A stretch of DNA of 64,000 bases from Propioniciclava soli (GTDB taxonomy: Bacteria > Actinomycetota > Actinomycetes > Propionibacteriales > Propionibacteriaceae). Location: assembly GCF_014858005.1 (NCBI RefSeq), contig NZ_JACYOT010000006.1, forward strand, positions 341,849-405,848, read 5' to 3'. Shown here piece after piece: positions 54,843 through 64,000 of this stretch (position 1 is the stretch's first letter; every line of letters begins with the position of its first letter). The translations under genes and the position numbers were made by a program. The notes under the pieces were generated by a model. It did not search any database. It had not been told where the DNA came from and worked only from the letters and a program-made list of their open reading frames with translations.

Positions 54843-56795
54843 ATGCCGAACCCCGCGTCGTATCGTCCGGCGCCCGGAACGATCCCCACCGATCCCGGCG
54901 TCTACCGGTTCAGCGACCCCGCCGGCACGGTCATCTACGTCGGCAAGGCGAAGAACCTCCGGCAGCGCCTCAACTCCTACTTCGCCGACCCGGCCGGCCT
55001 GCACTTCCGCACCCAGACGATGGTCCGCACGGCGGCCAAGGTCGAGTGGACGGTCGTCCGCAACGAGCTCGAGTCGCTGCAGCTCGAGTACACGTGGATC
55101 AAGCAGTTCGACCCCCGCTTCAACGTCAAGTACCGCGACGACAAGAGCTACCCCTGGGTGGCGGTCACGTGGGCCGAGGAGTTCCCGCGCGTCTTCGTCG
55201 GCCGCGGTGCCAAGCGCAAGGGCAACCGCTACTACGGGCCCTACGCGCAGGCCTGGGCGATCCGCGACACCATCGACTCCCTGCTCCGCGTCTTCCCCAT
55301 GCGCTCGTGCACGAACGGCGTCTTCCGTGCGGCCAAGGCGTCCGGACGCCCCTGCCTGCTCGGCTACATCGGCAAGTGTTCCGCACCATGCGTGGGGCGG
55401 ATCGACGCCGAGGACCACCGGGCCATCGCCGACGACGTCTGCGACTTCCTCGCCGGCAACACCACCCAGCTCATCCGCCGGTTGCGTACCGACATGCTGG
55501 CGGCCTCGGATAACCTCGAGTTCGAGCGGGCCGCGGTGCTGCGCGACCAGCTCGGCGCGCTCGAGTCCGCCACCGAGCGCAACGCGATCGTGCTCGGCGA
55601 CGGCACGGACGCCGACGTGATCGCCCTCGCGTCCGACGAGCTGGAGGTCGCGATCCAGATCTTCCACGTCCGCGCCGGACGCGTCCGCGGCGAGCGCGGC
55701 TGGGTGGCCGACCGCTCCGACGACTCCTCCCTGGACGAGCTCGTCGAGTCCTTCTGCCTACAGCTCTACTCCAACCCGGAGATCGAGCTGTCGGGTGGGG
55801 TGCCCAAGGAGGTCCTGCTGCCGGTCGAGCCGGCGTCCGGGAGTGCCCTGGAGGAGCTGCTCACCGACGTCCGCGGCGGCCGCGTCCGCGTCCACGTGCC
55901 GCAGCGGGGCGCCAAGTTGGCCCTGCTCGAAACCGTGGCCCGCAACGCCAAGGAGGCGCTCGTCCTGCACAAGACGAAGCGCGCCGCCGACCTCTCGACG
56001 CGCAACCAGGCGCTCGAGGAGTTGCAGGAGGCGTTGGGCCTGGAGGCGCCCCCGTTGCGCATCGAGTGCTACGACATCAGCCACCTGCAGGGCACCGAGG
56101 TGGTCGGGTCGATGGTCGTGTTCGAGGACGGCCTCTCACGCCGCTCGGAGTACCGCCGCTTCGTGATCCGCACGGTCGAGGGCTCCAATGATGTGGGTGC
56201 CATCCACGAGGTGATCAGCCGGCGTTTCCGCCGCTATCTCGACGACCAGGCATCCCTCAGCGGCGAGACGGCCATGCTCGTGGACGCCACCACCGGCGCC
56301 GCCCGCAAGTTCGCCTACAAGCCGTCCCTGGTCGTGGTGGACGGCGGCGCCCCCCAGGTCGCCGCCGCGCAGGCGGCTCTGGCCGAGCTGGGCATCACCG
56401 ACGTCCCGCTCGTCGGGCTGGCCAAGCGCCTGGAGGAGGTGTGGCTGCCGGGGGAGGAGTTCCCCCTGATCCTGCCGCGCGCCAGCGAGGGGCTGTTCCT
56501 CCTGCAGCGGGCCCGCGACGAGGCGCACCGCTTCGCCATCACCCACCACCGCGGGCGGCGCAGCGCGTCCATGGTCGAGTCGCTGCTCGACGGCGTGCCC
56601 GGCCTGGGCGAGCTCCGCCGCAAGGCGCTGCTCAAACACTTCGGGTCGCTCAAGAAGCTGCGCGCGGCGTCCGTCGAGGACATCGCCCTGGTGCCCGGCA
56701 TCGGCCCGCGGACCGCCCAGGCGGTCAAGGACGCCCTCGCCGCGAGCGAGCCCGGTGAGGCCGTCAACACCGCCACGGGTGAGATCTCCTCGTGA
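54843..56795 (+). CDS. uvrC: UvrABC system protein C
   Basis: A 650-residue excision nuclease. The GIY-YIG domain is at about 16-95 ([20 protein letters not shown]). A Cys-containing linker ([15 protein letters not shown]), the UvrB-binding UVR region near residue 210 and the RNase H-like second nuclease domain ([20 protein letters not shown], then VVDGGAPQV) follow. A helix-hairpin-helix pair ([30 protein letters not shown]) closes the protein. It makes both incisions around the lesion. The promoter of rapZ follows within 10 bp of its stop. Confidence 0.97.
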   Translation: MPNPASYRPAPGTIPTDPGVYRFSDPAGTVIYVGKAKNLRQRLNSYFADPAGLHFRTQTMVRTAAKVEWTVVRNELESLQLEYTWIKQFDPRFNVKYRDDKSYPWVAVTWAEEFPRVFVGRGAKRKGNRYYGPYAQAWAIRDTIDSLLRVFPMRSCTNGVFRAAKASGRPCLLGYIGKCSAPCVGRIDAEDHRAIADDVCDFLAGNTTQLIRRLRTDMLAASDNLEFERAAVLRDQLGALESATERNAIVLGDGTDADVIALASDELEVAIQIFHVRAGRVRGERGWVADRSDDSSLDELVESFCLQLYSNPEIELSGGVPKEVLLPVEPASGSALEELLTDVRGGRVRVHVPQRGAKLALLETVARNAKEALVLHKTKRAADLSTRNQALEELQEALGLEAPPLRIECYDISHLQGTEVVGSMVVFEDGLSRRSEYRRFVIRTVEGSNDVGAIHEVISRRFRRYLDDQASLSGETAMLVDATTGAARKFAYKPSLVVVDGGAPQVAAAQAALAELGITDVPLVGLAKRLEEVWLPGEEFPLILPRASEGLFLLQRARDEAHRFAITHHRGRRSASMVESLLDGVPGLGELRRKALLKHFGSLKKLRAASVEDIALVPGIGPRTAQAVKDALAASEPGEAVNTATGEISS

Positions 56796-56802
56796 GCGAC
56801 GC

Positions 56803-56808
56803 CATAAT
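56803..56808 (+). promoter_or_regulatory. -10 element for leaderless rapZ
   Basis: CATAAT, 6 nt before ATG 56815. Confidence 0.5.
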
Positions 56809-56814
56809 GAAGCC

Positions 56815-57678
56815 ATGAGCGGCTCCAGGTTGCGGTTCGTCGTCATCACGGGCATGTCCGGCGCCGGACGCCGCACGGCCGCCCACGCGCTGGAGGATCT
56901 CGGCTGGTACGTCGTCGACAACCTGCCGCCGAGCATGCTGCCCGGGTTGGTGGACGCCGCAGCCGCCGGTGGGTTCCCCCGGGTCGCGGTGGTGCTCGAC
57001 GTCCGCACCCGCGCCCAGTTCGACGAGATCCCTGCCGCGTTCGACGCCCTGAACGCCCAGGGCGTCTGGCCCCAGATCGTGTACGTCGAGGCCGCTGACG
57101 AGGTCATCGTGCGCCGGCAGGAGTCGGTGCGCCGCCCGCACCCCCTCCAGGGCGCCGGGCCGTTGCTCGACGGCGTCCGCCGCGAGCGCGCGATGCTGGC
57201 CATGCTGCGCGCCGCAGCCGACATGGTGCTCGACACCTCCGACCTGAACGTGCACCAGCTCACGAGCCGCGTGGCGTTCGCGTTCAACAGCGCCGACGAC
57301 CGTGAGTTCCGTCTCACGCTCATGTCGTTCGGCTTCAAGAACGGCCTGCCCGTGGACGCCGACATGGTGCTCGACGTCCGGTTCCTGCCCAACCCGCACT
57401 GGGTGCCGGAGCTGCGTCCGCAGACGGGTCTGTCCCAGGCGGTGTCGGGGTACGTCCTCGGCCACGACGCCGCGCAGACGTGGCTGGCGTCGGTGCGGGG
57501 GCTGGTGTCGTCGGTGATCCCGGGGTACCTGACCGAGGGCAAGCGCCTGGCGACCCTCGCCGTCGGCTGCACGGGTGGCAAGCACCGTTCCACCTCCATG
57601 GCCGAGGAGCTGGCCCGCCGGCTGCGGTCCGACGGCGTCGTCGTCCTCGTCGTGCACCGCGACCTGGGGCTCGAGTGA
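56815..57678 (+). CDS. rapZ: RNase adapter RapZ / nucleotide-binding YvcJ-type protein
   Basis: A 287-residue protein. The N-terminal P-loop reads GMSGAGRRT (residues 13-21): the usual lysine is arginine, a variant I recall from other actinobacteria. VVDNLPPSMLP and the C-terminal IGCTGGKHRS-type block AVGCTGGKHRSTSM are conserved. In Gammaproteobacteria RapZ targets small RNAs; in Gram-positives the role is less clear and linked to cell-wall or carbon metabolism. It overlaps yvcK by GTGA, and whiA follows, the usual order. Confidence 0.93.
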   Translation: MSGSRLRFVVITGMSGAGRRTAAHALEDLGWYVVDNLPPSMLPGLVDAAAAGGFPRVAVVLDVRTRAQFDEIPAAFDALNAQGVWPQIVYVEAADEVIVRRQESVRRPHPLQGAGPLLDGVRRERAMLAMLRAAADMVLDTSDLNVHQLTSRVAFAFNSADDREFRLTLMSFGFKNGLPVDADMVLDVRFLPNPHWVPELRPQTGLSQAVSGYVLGHDAAQTWLASVRGLVSSVIPGYLTEGKRLATLAVGCTGGKHRSTSMAEELARRLRSDGVVVLVVHRDLGLE

Positions 57679-58634
57679 CGCCCGGGCCGAGGGGCCGGGA
57701 GGCGCCGTCGGTGGTCGCCCTGGGGGGCGGCCACGGGTTGGCGGCGTCCCTGCAGGCGCTGCGCCGGGTCACGCCCCGGCTGACGGCGGTGGTGACGGTC
57801 GCGGACGACGGCGGATCGTCCGGACGCCTGCGTGCCGAATTCGACATCCTCCCGCCGGGGGACCTGCGCATGGCGTTGGCGGCCCTGTGCGGCGACCACT
57901 CCGACGGCCAGGCCTGGGCCGACGTGCTGCAGTCGCGGTTCCAGGGTGACGGGCCGCTGGGTGGCCATGCGATCGGCAATCTGCTCATCGCCGGCGTCTG
58001 GCAGAGCCTGGGGGATCCGGTGGCGGGGCTCGACATGGTGGGGCGGCTGCTCGAGGTGCAGGGACGCGTCCTGCCGATGGCTGCCGTGCCGCTGGCCATT
58101 GAGGCCGACGTGTTCGGCGTCGACCCCACCCGCCCCGACGAGACGACCCTCGTGCGCGGCCAGGCCACCGTCGCGGTGACCCGCGGGACGATTCGCGAAG
58201 TGCGACTGGTGCCCGAGGCGCCGCCGGCCTGCCGGGAGACGCTCGAGGCCGTGCGTGCGGCCGACGTCGTCGTGGTCGGCCCGGGCTCGTGGTACACCTC
58301 CGTGATCCCGCACCTGCTGGTGCCGGAGTTGGCAGAAGCCCTTGTCGGCACCCAGGCGCGACGCATCCTGACCCTCAACGTGGTGCCCGCCCACGAGACC
58401 GCCGGTTTCGACGCGTCCACCCACCTGGAGGTGCTGGCCGACCACGCGCCCGGGTTGCGTTTCGACGCGATCGTGTGCGACCCGGCATTCGCGGCGGGGG
58501 ACCGTCACCTGGAGCGGTACGCCACCGCCCTCGGCGCGAGCCTGGTGGTGCAGCCCGTCCGCGCGCGGGACGGTTCGCCCCGTCACGACGTGCTTCGCCT
58601 CGCCTCGGTCTACGCCGATCTGATGGCGCGTTAG
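57675..58634 (+). CDS. yvcK: Gluconeogenesis factor YvcK/MgfK (CofD-like)
   Basis: A 319-residue protein. [17 protein letters not shown] at the start, [27 protein letters not shown] and [14 protein letters not shown] are family hallmarks. YvcK binds UDP-sugars and is needed for growth on gluconeogenic carbon and for normal cell-wall synthesis. GTG 57675 overlaps the rapZ stop. Its own stop codon TAG forms the first bases of the whiA -10 element. Confidence 0.94.
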   Translation: MTPGPRGREAPSVVALGGGHGLAASLQALRRVTPRLTAVVTVADDGGSSGRLRAEFDILPPGDLRMALAALCGDHSDGQAWADVLQSRFQGDGPLGGHAIGNLLIAGVWQSLGDPVAGLDMVGRLLEVQGRVLPMAAVPLAIEADVFGVDPTRPDETTLVRGQATVAVTRGTIREVRLVPEAPPACRETLEAVRAADVVVVGPGSWYTSVIPHLLVPELAEALVGTQARRILTLNVVPAHETAGFDASTHLEVLADHAPGLRFDAIVCDPAFAAGDRHLERYATALGASLVVQPVRARDGSPRHDVLRLASVYADLMAR

Positions 58635-58637
58635 GCT
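58632..58637 (+). promoter_or_regulatory. -10 element for leaderless whiA, overlapping the yvcK stop
   Basis: TAGGCT, 7 nt before ATG 58645. Bases 58632-58634 are also the yvcK TAG stop codon. Confidence 0.55.
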
Positions 58638-58644
58638 GGCCCCC

Positions 58645-59631
58645 ATGGCCCTCACCCCACAAGTCAAGGCGGAGCTTGCGACCGTCCCGGTCACCAAGCC
58701 CGCATGCCGCAAGGCGGAGGTGGCGGCGATGCTGCGCTTCGCCGGGAGCCTGCACCTGGCTGGGGGCAAGATCATGGTGGAGGCCGATCTCGACACGGGG
58801 GCGGCCGCGCGACGGTTGCGCACCGCCATCGCCGACCTGTTCGGGTTCACCTGTGAATTCGTGGTCATCACGCCCAGCGGGCTGCGCAAGAACACCCGGT
58901 ACGTGGTGCGTCTCATCCGTGGTGGCGACTCGCTGGCCCGGCAGACCGGGCTGGTCGACTCCCGTGGCCGCCCCGTCCGCGGCCTGCCGGCGTCCGTCGT
59001 GAGCGGTGGCCTCGACGTGGCCACGGCCGTGTGGCGCGGGGCGTTCCTGGCGCACGGTTCCCTGACCGAGCCGGGCCGCTCGATGTCGCTGGAGGTCAGC
59101 TGCCCCGGGCAGGAGTCGGCGCTGGCCCTGGTGGGCGCGGCCCGGCGGTTGGGCGTCCAGGCCAAGCCGCGCGAGGTGCGCGGCATCGACCGGGTGGTCA
59201 TCCGCGACGGGGACAGCATCGCCACCATGCTCACGCGGCTGGGGGCGCACGAGACGCTGCTGGCCTGGGAGGAGCGCCGCGTCCGCCGCGAGGTGCGAGC
59301 CTCGGCCAACCGGCTGGCGAACTTCGACGACGCGAACCTGCGCCGCTCGGCCCGGGCCGCGGTGGCGGCCGGGGCGCGCGTCGAGCGGGCGATGGAGATC
59401 CTGGGCGACGAGGTGCCCGAGCACCTCCGGATCGCCGGTGCGCTGCGCCTGGAACACAAGCAGGCGAGCCTGGAGGAGCTGGGCCAGCTCCACACCCCGC
59501 CCCTGACCAAGGACGCCGTGGCCGGCCGCATCCGCCGATTGCTCGCCATGGCCGACAAGCGTGCCCACGACCTCGACATCCCCGGCACCGAGGCCAACCT
59601 CAGCCCCGACATGCTCGACGACGACGTCTGA
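58645..59631 (+). CDS. whiA: Sporulation/cell-division regulator WhiA
   Basis: A 328-residue DNA-binding protein. An N-terminal LAGLIDADG-homing-endonuclease-like domain (about 1-210, including [18 protein letters not shown] and [19 protein letters not shown] [11 protein letters not shown]) is followed by a C-terminal helix-turn-helix ([20 protein letters not shown], then [16 protein letters not shown]). In Streptomyces WhiA works with WhiB to activate ftsZ, ftsW and other genes; in non-sporulating relatives it is still linked to division. Possible targets therefore lie in this same window. Confidence 0.95.
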   Translation: MALTPQVKAELATVPVTKPACRKAEVAAMLRFAGSLHLAGGKIMVEADLDTGAAARRLRTAIADLFGFTCEFVVITPSGLRKNTRYVVRLIRGGDSLARQTGLVDSRGRPVRGLPASVVSGGLDVATAVWRGAFLAHGSLTEPGRSMSLEVSCPGQESALALVGAARRLGVQAKPREVRGIDRVVIRDGDSIATMLTRLGAHETLLAWEERRVRREVRASANRLANFDDANLRRSARAAVAAGARVERAMEILGDEVPEHLRIAGALRLEHKQASLEELGQLHTPPLTKDAVAGRIRRLLAMADKRAHDLDIPGTEANLSPDMLDDDV

Positions 59632-59655
59632 GGCGCGCGGGTGTCCATCGTTTGA

Positions 59656-60789
<1,134 letters not shown>

Positions 60790-60812
60790 GCAACTCACAC
60801 CATGTGAACCAC

Positions 60813-60846
60813 CCGGGGTGGGGCGCCATCCGGCGCTCCACCCCGG
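60813..60846 (+). terminator. Intercistronic hairpin between gap and pgk
   Basis: A 15-bp stem, CCGGGGTGGGGCGCC with its near-complement at 60832-60846 and a 4-nt ATCC loop (one G-T pair). No T tract follows, so it may stabilise the gap message or partly terminate and lower pgk expression. Confidence 0.6.
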
Positions 60847-60889
60847 TGTGTTCATCCGCCTCCCCCGGCCCACAACGAAAGGTTTGAAC

Positions 60890-62098
60890 GTGAAGTCCGT
60901 CAAGGATCTGGGCGATCTGCAGGGCAAGCGGGTCGTCATCCGCTGCGATTTCAACGTGCCGCTCGACGGCGACACCATCACCGACGACGGCCGCATCAAG
61001 GCTGCCCTCCCCACGCTCACGGAGCTGCGGGACGCCGGCGCCCGGACGGTCGTCCTCGCCCACCTCGGCCGCCCCAAGGGTGCGCCGGACCCCAAGTACA
61101 GCCTCGCCCCCGTCGCGAAGCGCCTCGGAGAGCTGCTCGGCACACAGGTCGCGCTGGCGTCCGACGTGGTCGGCGACTCGGCGAAGCAGACCGTGGCGGC
61201 GCTCGGCGACGGCGACATCTGCCTGCTCGAGAACGTGCGCTTCGAGCCGGGGGAGGCCTCCAAGGTCGACTCCGAGCGTGAGGAGCTCGCGGCGAAGTAC
61301 GCCGAGTTCGGCGACGTCTACGTCTCCGACGGCTTCGGCGTCGTGCACCGCAAGCAGGCGTCGGTCTACGAGATCGCCAAGCTGCTGCCGAGTGCCGGCG
61401 GCACGCTGGTGAAGAAGGAGGCCGAGATCTTCACCAAGGTGCTCGAGAATCCCGAGCGCCCCTTCGTCGTGGTGCTGGGCGGCGCCAAGGTCGCCGACAA
61501 GCTGGCGGTCATCGAGAACCTGCTGAAGACGGCGGACACCCTGGTCATCGGTGGCGGCATGGCCTACACCTTCCTCAAGGCCCAAGGCCACGAGGTGGGG
61601 GAGTCGCTGCTCGACCAGGACAACGTCGAGACCTGCAAGGGCTACCTGGAGGAGGCGAAGGCGTCCGGCAAGAAGATCGTGCTGCCCGTCGACGTCCGCG
61701 TGGCCGATGGCATGGACTTCGGCGCCCGCACCGTGAACGGTGACGTGGAGGTGGTGGCGGCGGACGCCATCCCGGCCGACAAGATGGGCCTCGACATCGG
61801 CCCGGAGAGCGAGAAGCTCTTCGCGGACACGATTCGCCAGGCCAAGACGGTCGTCTGGAACGGCCCGATGGGCGTCTTCGAGATCGAGGCCCTCGCCGGT
61901 GGCACCGCCGCGGTCGCGACGGCTCTCACCGAGGTCGACGGCCTGTCGGTCGTCGGCGGCGGCGACTCGGCCGCGGCCGTCCGGACGCTCGGGCACGACG
62001 ACAGCGAGTTCGGCCACATCTCCACCGGTGGTGGGGCGTCGCTCGAATTCCTCGAGGGCAAGGTCCTGCCCGGCATCGACATTCTCGAAGGGAACTGA
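60890..62098 (+). CDS. pgk: Phosphoglycerate kinase
   Basis: A 402-residue enzyme. [10 protein letters not shown] near the N terminus, HLGRPKG, the block [15 protein letters not shown] and the C-terminal GGGDSAAAV loop match the family. It transfers the acyl phosphate of 1,3-bisphosphoglycerate to ADP. GTG 60890 follows GAAAGG at good spacing. tpiA starts 3 bp after the stop. Confidence 0.97.
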   Translation: MKSVKDLGDLQGKRVVIRCDFNVPLDGDTITDDGRIKAALPTLTELRDAGARTVVLAHLGRPKGAPDPKYSLAPVAKRLGELLGTQVALASDVVGDSAKQTVAALGDGDICLLENVRFEPGEASKVDSEREELAAKYAEFGDVYVSDGFGVVHRKQASVYEIAKLLPSAGGTLVKKEAEIFTKVLENPERPFVVVLGGAKVADKLAVIENLLKTADTLVIGGGMAYTFLKAQGHEVGESLLDQDNVETCKGYLEEAKASGKKIVLPVDVRVADGMDFGARTVNGDVEVVAADAIPADKMGLDIGPESEKLFADTIRQAKTVVWNGPMGVFEIEALAGGTAAVATALTEVDGLSVVGGGDSAAAVRTLGHDDSEFGHISTGGGASLEFLEGKVLPGIDILEGN

Positions 62099-62101
62099 TC
62101 C

Positions 62102-62887
62102 ATGGCGAACCGCACCCCGCTGATGGCGGGCAACTGGAAGATGAACCTCAACCACGTCGAGGCGACCGGCGTCGTCGAGAAGCTGGCGTGGACGCTCAAG
62201 GACGCCAAGTACGACGCCTCGAAGTCCGAGGCCGCCGTGATGGTGCCCTTCACCGATCTGCGCACCGTGCAGACCCTCGTCGAGGGTGACAAGCTCCCGC
62301 TCGCCTACGGCGCGCAGGACGTGTCGGTGCACGACAAGGGCGCCTACACCGGTGAGATCTCGGCCGACATGCTGGCCAAGCTCAACGTGTCGTACGTCGT
62401 GGTGGGCCACTCCGAGCGTCGCGACTACCACGCGGAGAGTGACGAACTCATCAACGACAAGGCCAAGGTCGTGCTCGCCGCGGGCATGACGCCGATCATC
62501 TGCGTCGGCGAGAAGCTCGAGGTGCGCAAGGCCGGCGAGCACGTGCCGTTCGTGCTCGCGCAGATCGACAAGGTGCTCGACGGGCTGTCGGCCGACCAGG
62601 TCGGCTCGCTGGTCATCGCCTACGAGCCGGTCTGGGCCATTGGCACCGGTGAGGTCGCGACCCCCGAGGACGCCCAGGAGGTCTGCGGGGCGATCCGCTC
62701 CCGGGTGGCCGAGCTCGTGGGCCAGGAGGCGGCGGACGCCGTCCGCATTCAGTACGGCGGCTCGGTGAAGTCGTCCAGCGCGCCCGACATCATGGCGCAG
62801 CCGGACGTCGACGGCGCGCTGGTCGGCGGCGCGAGCCTCGACCCGGAGGAGTTTGCGAAGATCGTGCTCTTCTACACGGCCGGCTGA
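62102..62887 (+). CDS. tpiA: Triosephosphate isomerase
   Basis: A 261-residue TIM barrel. AGNWKMN at the N terminus holds the catalytic Lys, VVGHSERR the catalytic His, [11 protein letters not shown] the catalytic Glu, and QYGGSVK the phosphate-binding loop. It interconverts dihydroxyacetone phosphate and glyceraldehyde 3-phosphate. A hairpin terminator follows at 62941. Confidence 0.97.
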   Translation: MANRTPLMAGNWKMNLNHVEATGVVEKLAWTLKDAKYDASKSEAAVMVPFTDLRTVQTLVEGDKLPLAYGAQDVSVHDKGAYTGEISADMLAKLNVSYVVVGHSERRDYHAESDELINDKAKVVLAAGMTPIICVGEKLEVRKAGEHVPFVLAQIDKVLDGLSADQVGSLVIAYEPVWAIGTGEVATPEDAQEVCGAIRSRVAELVGQEAADAVRIQYGGSVKSSSAPDIMAQPDVDGALVGGASLDPEEFAKIVLFYTAG

Positions 62888-62940
62888 CGCTGCTCTCCCT
62901 CGCGAGCGGACGCTGATGCGTCGCGACGCGTAGCCCTGTT

Positions 62941-62977
62941 GCGGCCCTCGTTCCGTCTGGTTCGGAACGGGGGCCGC
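62941..62977 (+). terminator. tpiA terminator
   Basis: A 15-bp stem, GCGGCCCTCGTTCCG with CGGAACGGGGGCCGC (one G-T pair), and a 7-nt loop. It lies only 8 bp before the secG -10 element. Confidence 0.75.
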
Positions 62978-62984
62978 GCTGGGT

Positions 62985-62990
62985 TAGAAT
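62985..62990 (+). promoter_or_regulatory. -10 element for leaderless secG
   Basis: TAGAAT, 6 nt before GTG 62997; the closest match to TATAAT among the leaderless cases. Confidence 0.6.
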
Positions 62991-62996
62991 CACCCG

Positions 62997-63275
62997 GTGA
63001 CCGTTGTGCCCCTGTTGACCTGGCCGATCCTGATCGTGTCCGTCCTGCTGACCATCACCAGCGTGGCACTGTCGCTGTTCGTCCTCCTCCACAAGAACCG
63101 CGGTGGCGGCATGTCCGACCTCTTCGGTGGCGGCATGTCGGCGTCCATGGGCGGGACGTCGGTGGCGGAACGCAACCTGGACCGTCTGACGATCGTCGTC
63201 GGTCTGCTGTGGCTGGCGAGCATCCTGATCCTGCTCACGCTCTACCGCTGGTTCCCCGACGTGGCACCGCTCTGA
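62997..63275 (+). CDS. secG: Preprotein translocase subunit SecG
   Basis: A 92-residue protein with two membrane helices (about residues 8-31 and 65-84) separated by a Gly-rich loop that contains KNRGGGMSDLFGGG, the signature of SecG. It joins SecYE in the translocon. GTG 62997 lies 6 nt after TAGAAT. Location after tpiA is the usual actinobacterial arrangement. Confidence 0.94.
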   Translation: MTVVPLLTWPILIVSVLLTITSVALSLFVLLHKNRGGGMSDLFGGGMSASMGGTSVAERNLDRLTIVVGLLWLASILILLTLYRWFPDVAPL

Positions 63276-63320
63276 GCGACCCAACATCCGAACGAGTCAG
63301 TCAACCGAGGAGAGAACAAC

Positions 63321-63677
63321 GTGGTCGGTGGTAGTGCGATCCGAGGCAGCCGCGTCGGAGCGGGCCCCATGGGAGAGGCCGAGCGTGGGGATTCCGCCCC
63401 CCGGCTGTACGTCTCCTACTTCTGCAGCAACGGCCACGAGACGAAGCCGGCCTTCGCCGCGGACGCGCAGGTGCCCGAGACCTGGGACTGCCCCCGATGC
63501 GGTCTGCCCGCCAACCTCGACTCGGAGAACCCGCCGCCCCCGCCGAAGATCACGCCCTACAAGACGCACCTGGCCTATGTGAAGGAGCGTCGCTCCGACA
63601 CCGAGGCCGAGGCGATCCTCGCCGAGGCATTGGCGAGCCTCCGGGCCCGCCGCGCCGCCGGCGAAGTCATCTACTGA
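63321..63677 (+). CDS. rbpA: RNA polymerase-binding protein RbpA
   Basis: A 118-residue protein. A basic N-terminal tail (GSAIRGSRVGAGPMGEAERG) is followed by the core domain with a Cys pair region (FCSNGHETKPAF, WDCPRCGLPA) and the C-terminal sigma-interacting helix (KTHLAYVKERRSDTEAEAIL). RbpA binds RNA polymerase and principal sigma factors and stabilises promoter open complexes in actinobacteria. GTG 63321 has GAGGAGAG upstream. It is a specific marker of the phylum. Confidence 0.96.
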   Translation: MVGGSAIRGSRVGAGPMGEAERGDSAPRLYVSYFCSNGHETKPAFAADAQVPETWDCPRCGLPANLDSENPPPPPKITPYKTHLAYVKERRSDTEAEAILAEALASLRARRAAGEVIY

Positions 63678-63777
63678 GCCCGCCTCGTCCGTGGCCCGGT
63701 GCCGCTTGCGTGCGAGCCGGTTGCGGACGGCGTCCGAGCCTGGGTGAGCCGCGCGGCTGTCGCGCTCGACCGGGTAG

Positions 63778-63844
63778 GCGCCGACAGCACACTTCGGTCT
63801 CGAGTGCGCCCGCACCCTCGACAGGCACCGTGGCGTGTTGGCGC
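63778..63844. repeat. REP-like palindrome, copy C (degenerate)
   Basis: A 67-bp element whose left arm GCCGACAGCACACTTCGG runs into GTCTC and matches copy B with a one-base deletion; the right end GGCGTGTTGGCGC mirrors the left end. The arms are less well paired than in A and B. Confidence 0.65.
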
Positions 63845-63858
63845 TGTTGCTGGCGCCT

Positions 63859-63957
63859 CCCTGTCGGTGACGCCGCGGCCCTGCCGCTGTCACCGCTACC
63901 CTGCCGCTGACGCCGCGGCCCTGACTCCGGCGGTCCACCCTGCTGTTGCTCCCTGCG
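63859..63957. repeat. 20-bp-period tandem array
   Basis: Units start at 63859, 63879, 63899, 63919 and 63938; the second and third share CCCTGCCGCTG and the first and third share GACGCCGCGG. The last unit CCCTGCTGTTGC also occurs in the array at 49.86 kb. Apart from this and copy C, the stretch 63678-64000 holds no gene I can support. Confidence 0.85.
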
Positions 63958-64000
63958 TGTCATCCTGTTGTGGGACAGCGGGGTGGTGGAGAGGATTGAT

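Noticed and set aside
63667..63963. Minus-strand frame of 98 codons at the right end
   Set aside because: It runs through the palindrome and the 20-bp repeat array, is Gln/Arg-rich and has no clear ribosome-binding site.

Overview
The window is chromosomal DNA from a high-GC Gram-positive bacterium (Actinomycetota). The evidence is the full division and cell-wall (dcw) cluster in actinobacterial order, together with RbpA, WhiA, SepF, DivIVA/Wag31, an ANTAR response regulator of the PdtaR type, a polyprenol-phosphate-mannose-dependent mannosyltransferase of the MptB type, a mycothiol-type maleylpyruvate isomerase fold protein, and very heavy use of GTG starts. A member of the Propionibacteriales is my best guess, but only at low confidence. 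Almost everything here is core genome. I see no prophage, insertion sequence, CRISPR array or defence island.

Layout. 1-3.4 kb: the end of error-prone polymerase dnaE2, then dinB and a small DUF3040 membrane protein. 3.6-7.9 kb (minus strand): a MoxR ATPase, DUF58 and transglutaminase operon. 8.1-28.5 kb: MraZ operator boxes, then mraZ, rsmH, ftsL, ftsI, murE, murF, mraY, murD, ftsW, murG, murC, ftsQ, ftsZ, pgeF, sepF, divIVA, a DksA/TraR zinc-finger gene, lspA and rluD, tightly packed with many 4-bp stop/start overlaps. 28.6-40.5 kb: pyk, tRNA-Leu(CAA), pdtaR, a thioesterase, a three-gene envelope operon (LEA-like, holin-superfamily-6-like, DUF3618), polA, mptB, a maltokinase-cap-like gene and rpsA. 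40.6-46.1 kb: an MFS exporter behind a near-perfect palindromic operator, a serine hydrolase, coaE and a GH3 glycosidase. 46.2-56.8 kb: uvrB, uvrA and uvrC interleaved with small metabolic genes, an orphan yidD and a Rieske lipoprotein. 56.8-63.7 kb: rapZ, yvcK, whiA, gap, pgk, tpiA, secG and rbpA.

How the genes work together. Peptidoglycan precursor synthesis (murC-murG, mraY), septal synthesis (ftsI, ftsW, ftsL, ftsQ), the Z ring (ftsZ, sepF) and polar growth (divIVA) form one expression block. Its first gene encodes its likely repressor MraZ, which faces a phased 10-bp operator array. DNA repair is strongly represented (dnaE2, dinB, polA, uvrA, uvrB, uvrC). Lower glycolysis is represented by gap-pgk-tpiA and pyk.

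Most interesting signals. (1) Fourteen genes, including polA and all three uvr genes, have a TANNNT-like -10 element exactly 6 or 7 nt before the start codon and no Shine-Dalgarno, which predicts leaderless mRNAs. (2) A dispersed family of about 70-bp palindromes occurs three times, two copies flanking the orphan yidD. (3) Intergenic arrays of a 20-bp-period CCCTGCCGCTG-type repeat occur at two places 14 kb apart, one arranged as an inverted array. (4) In-frame 15-bp tandem repeats occur in five different genes. (5) lspA appears to start at CTG. I did not find a convincing wholly new gene system; the repeat families are the best candidates for something undescribed.
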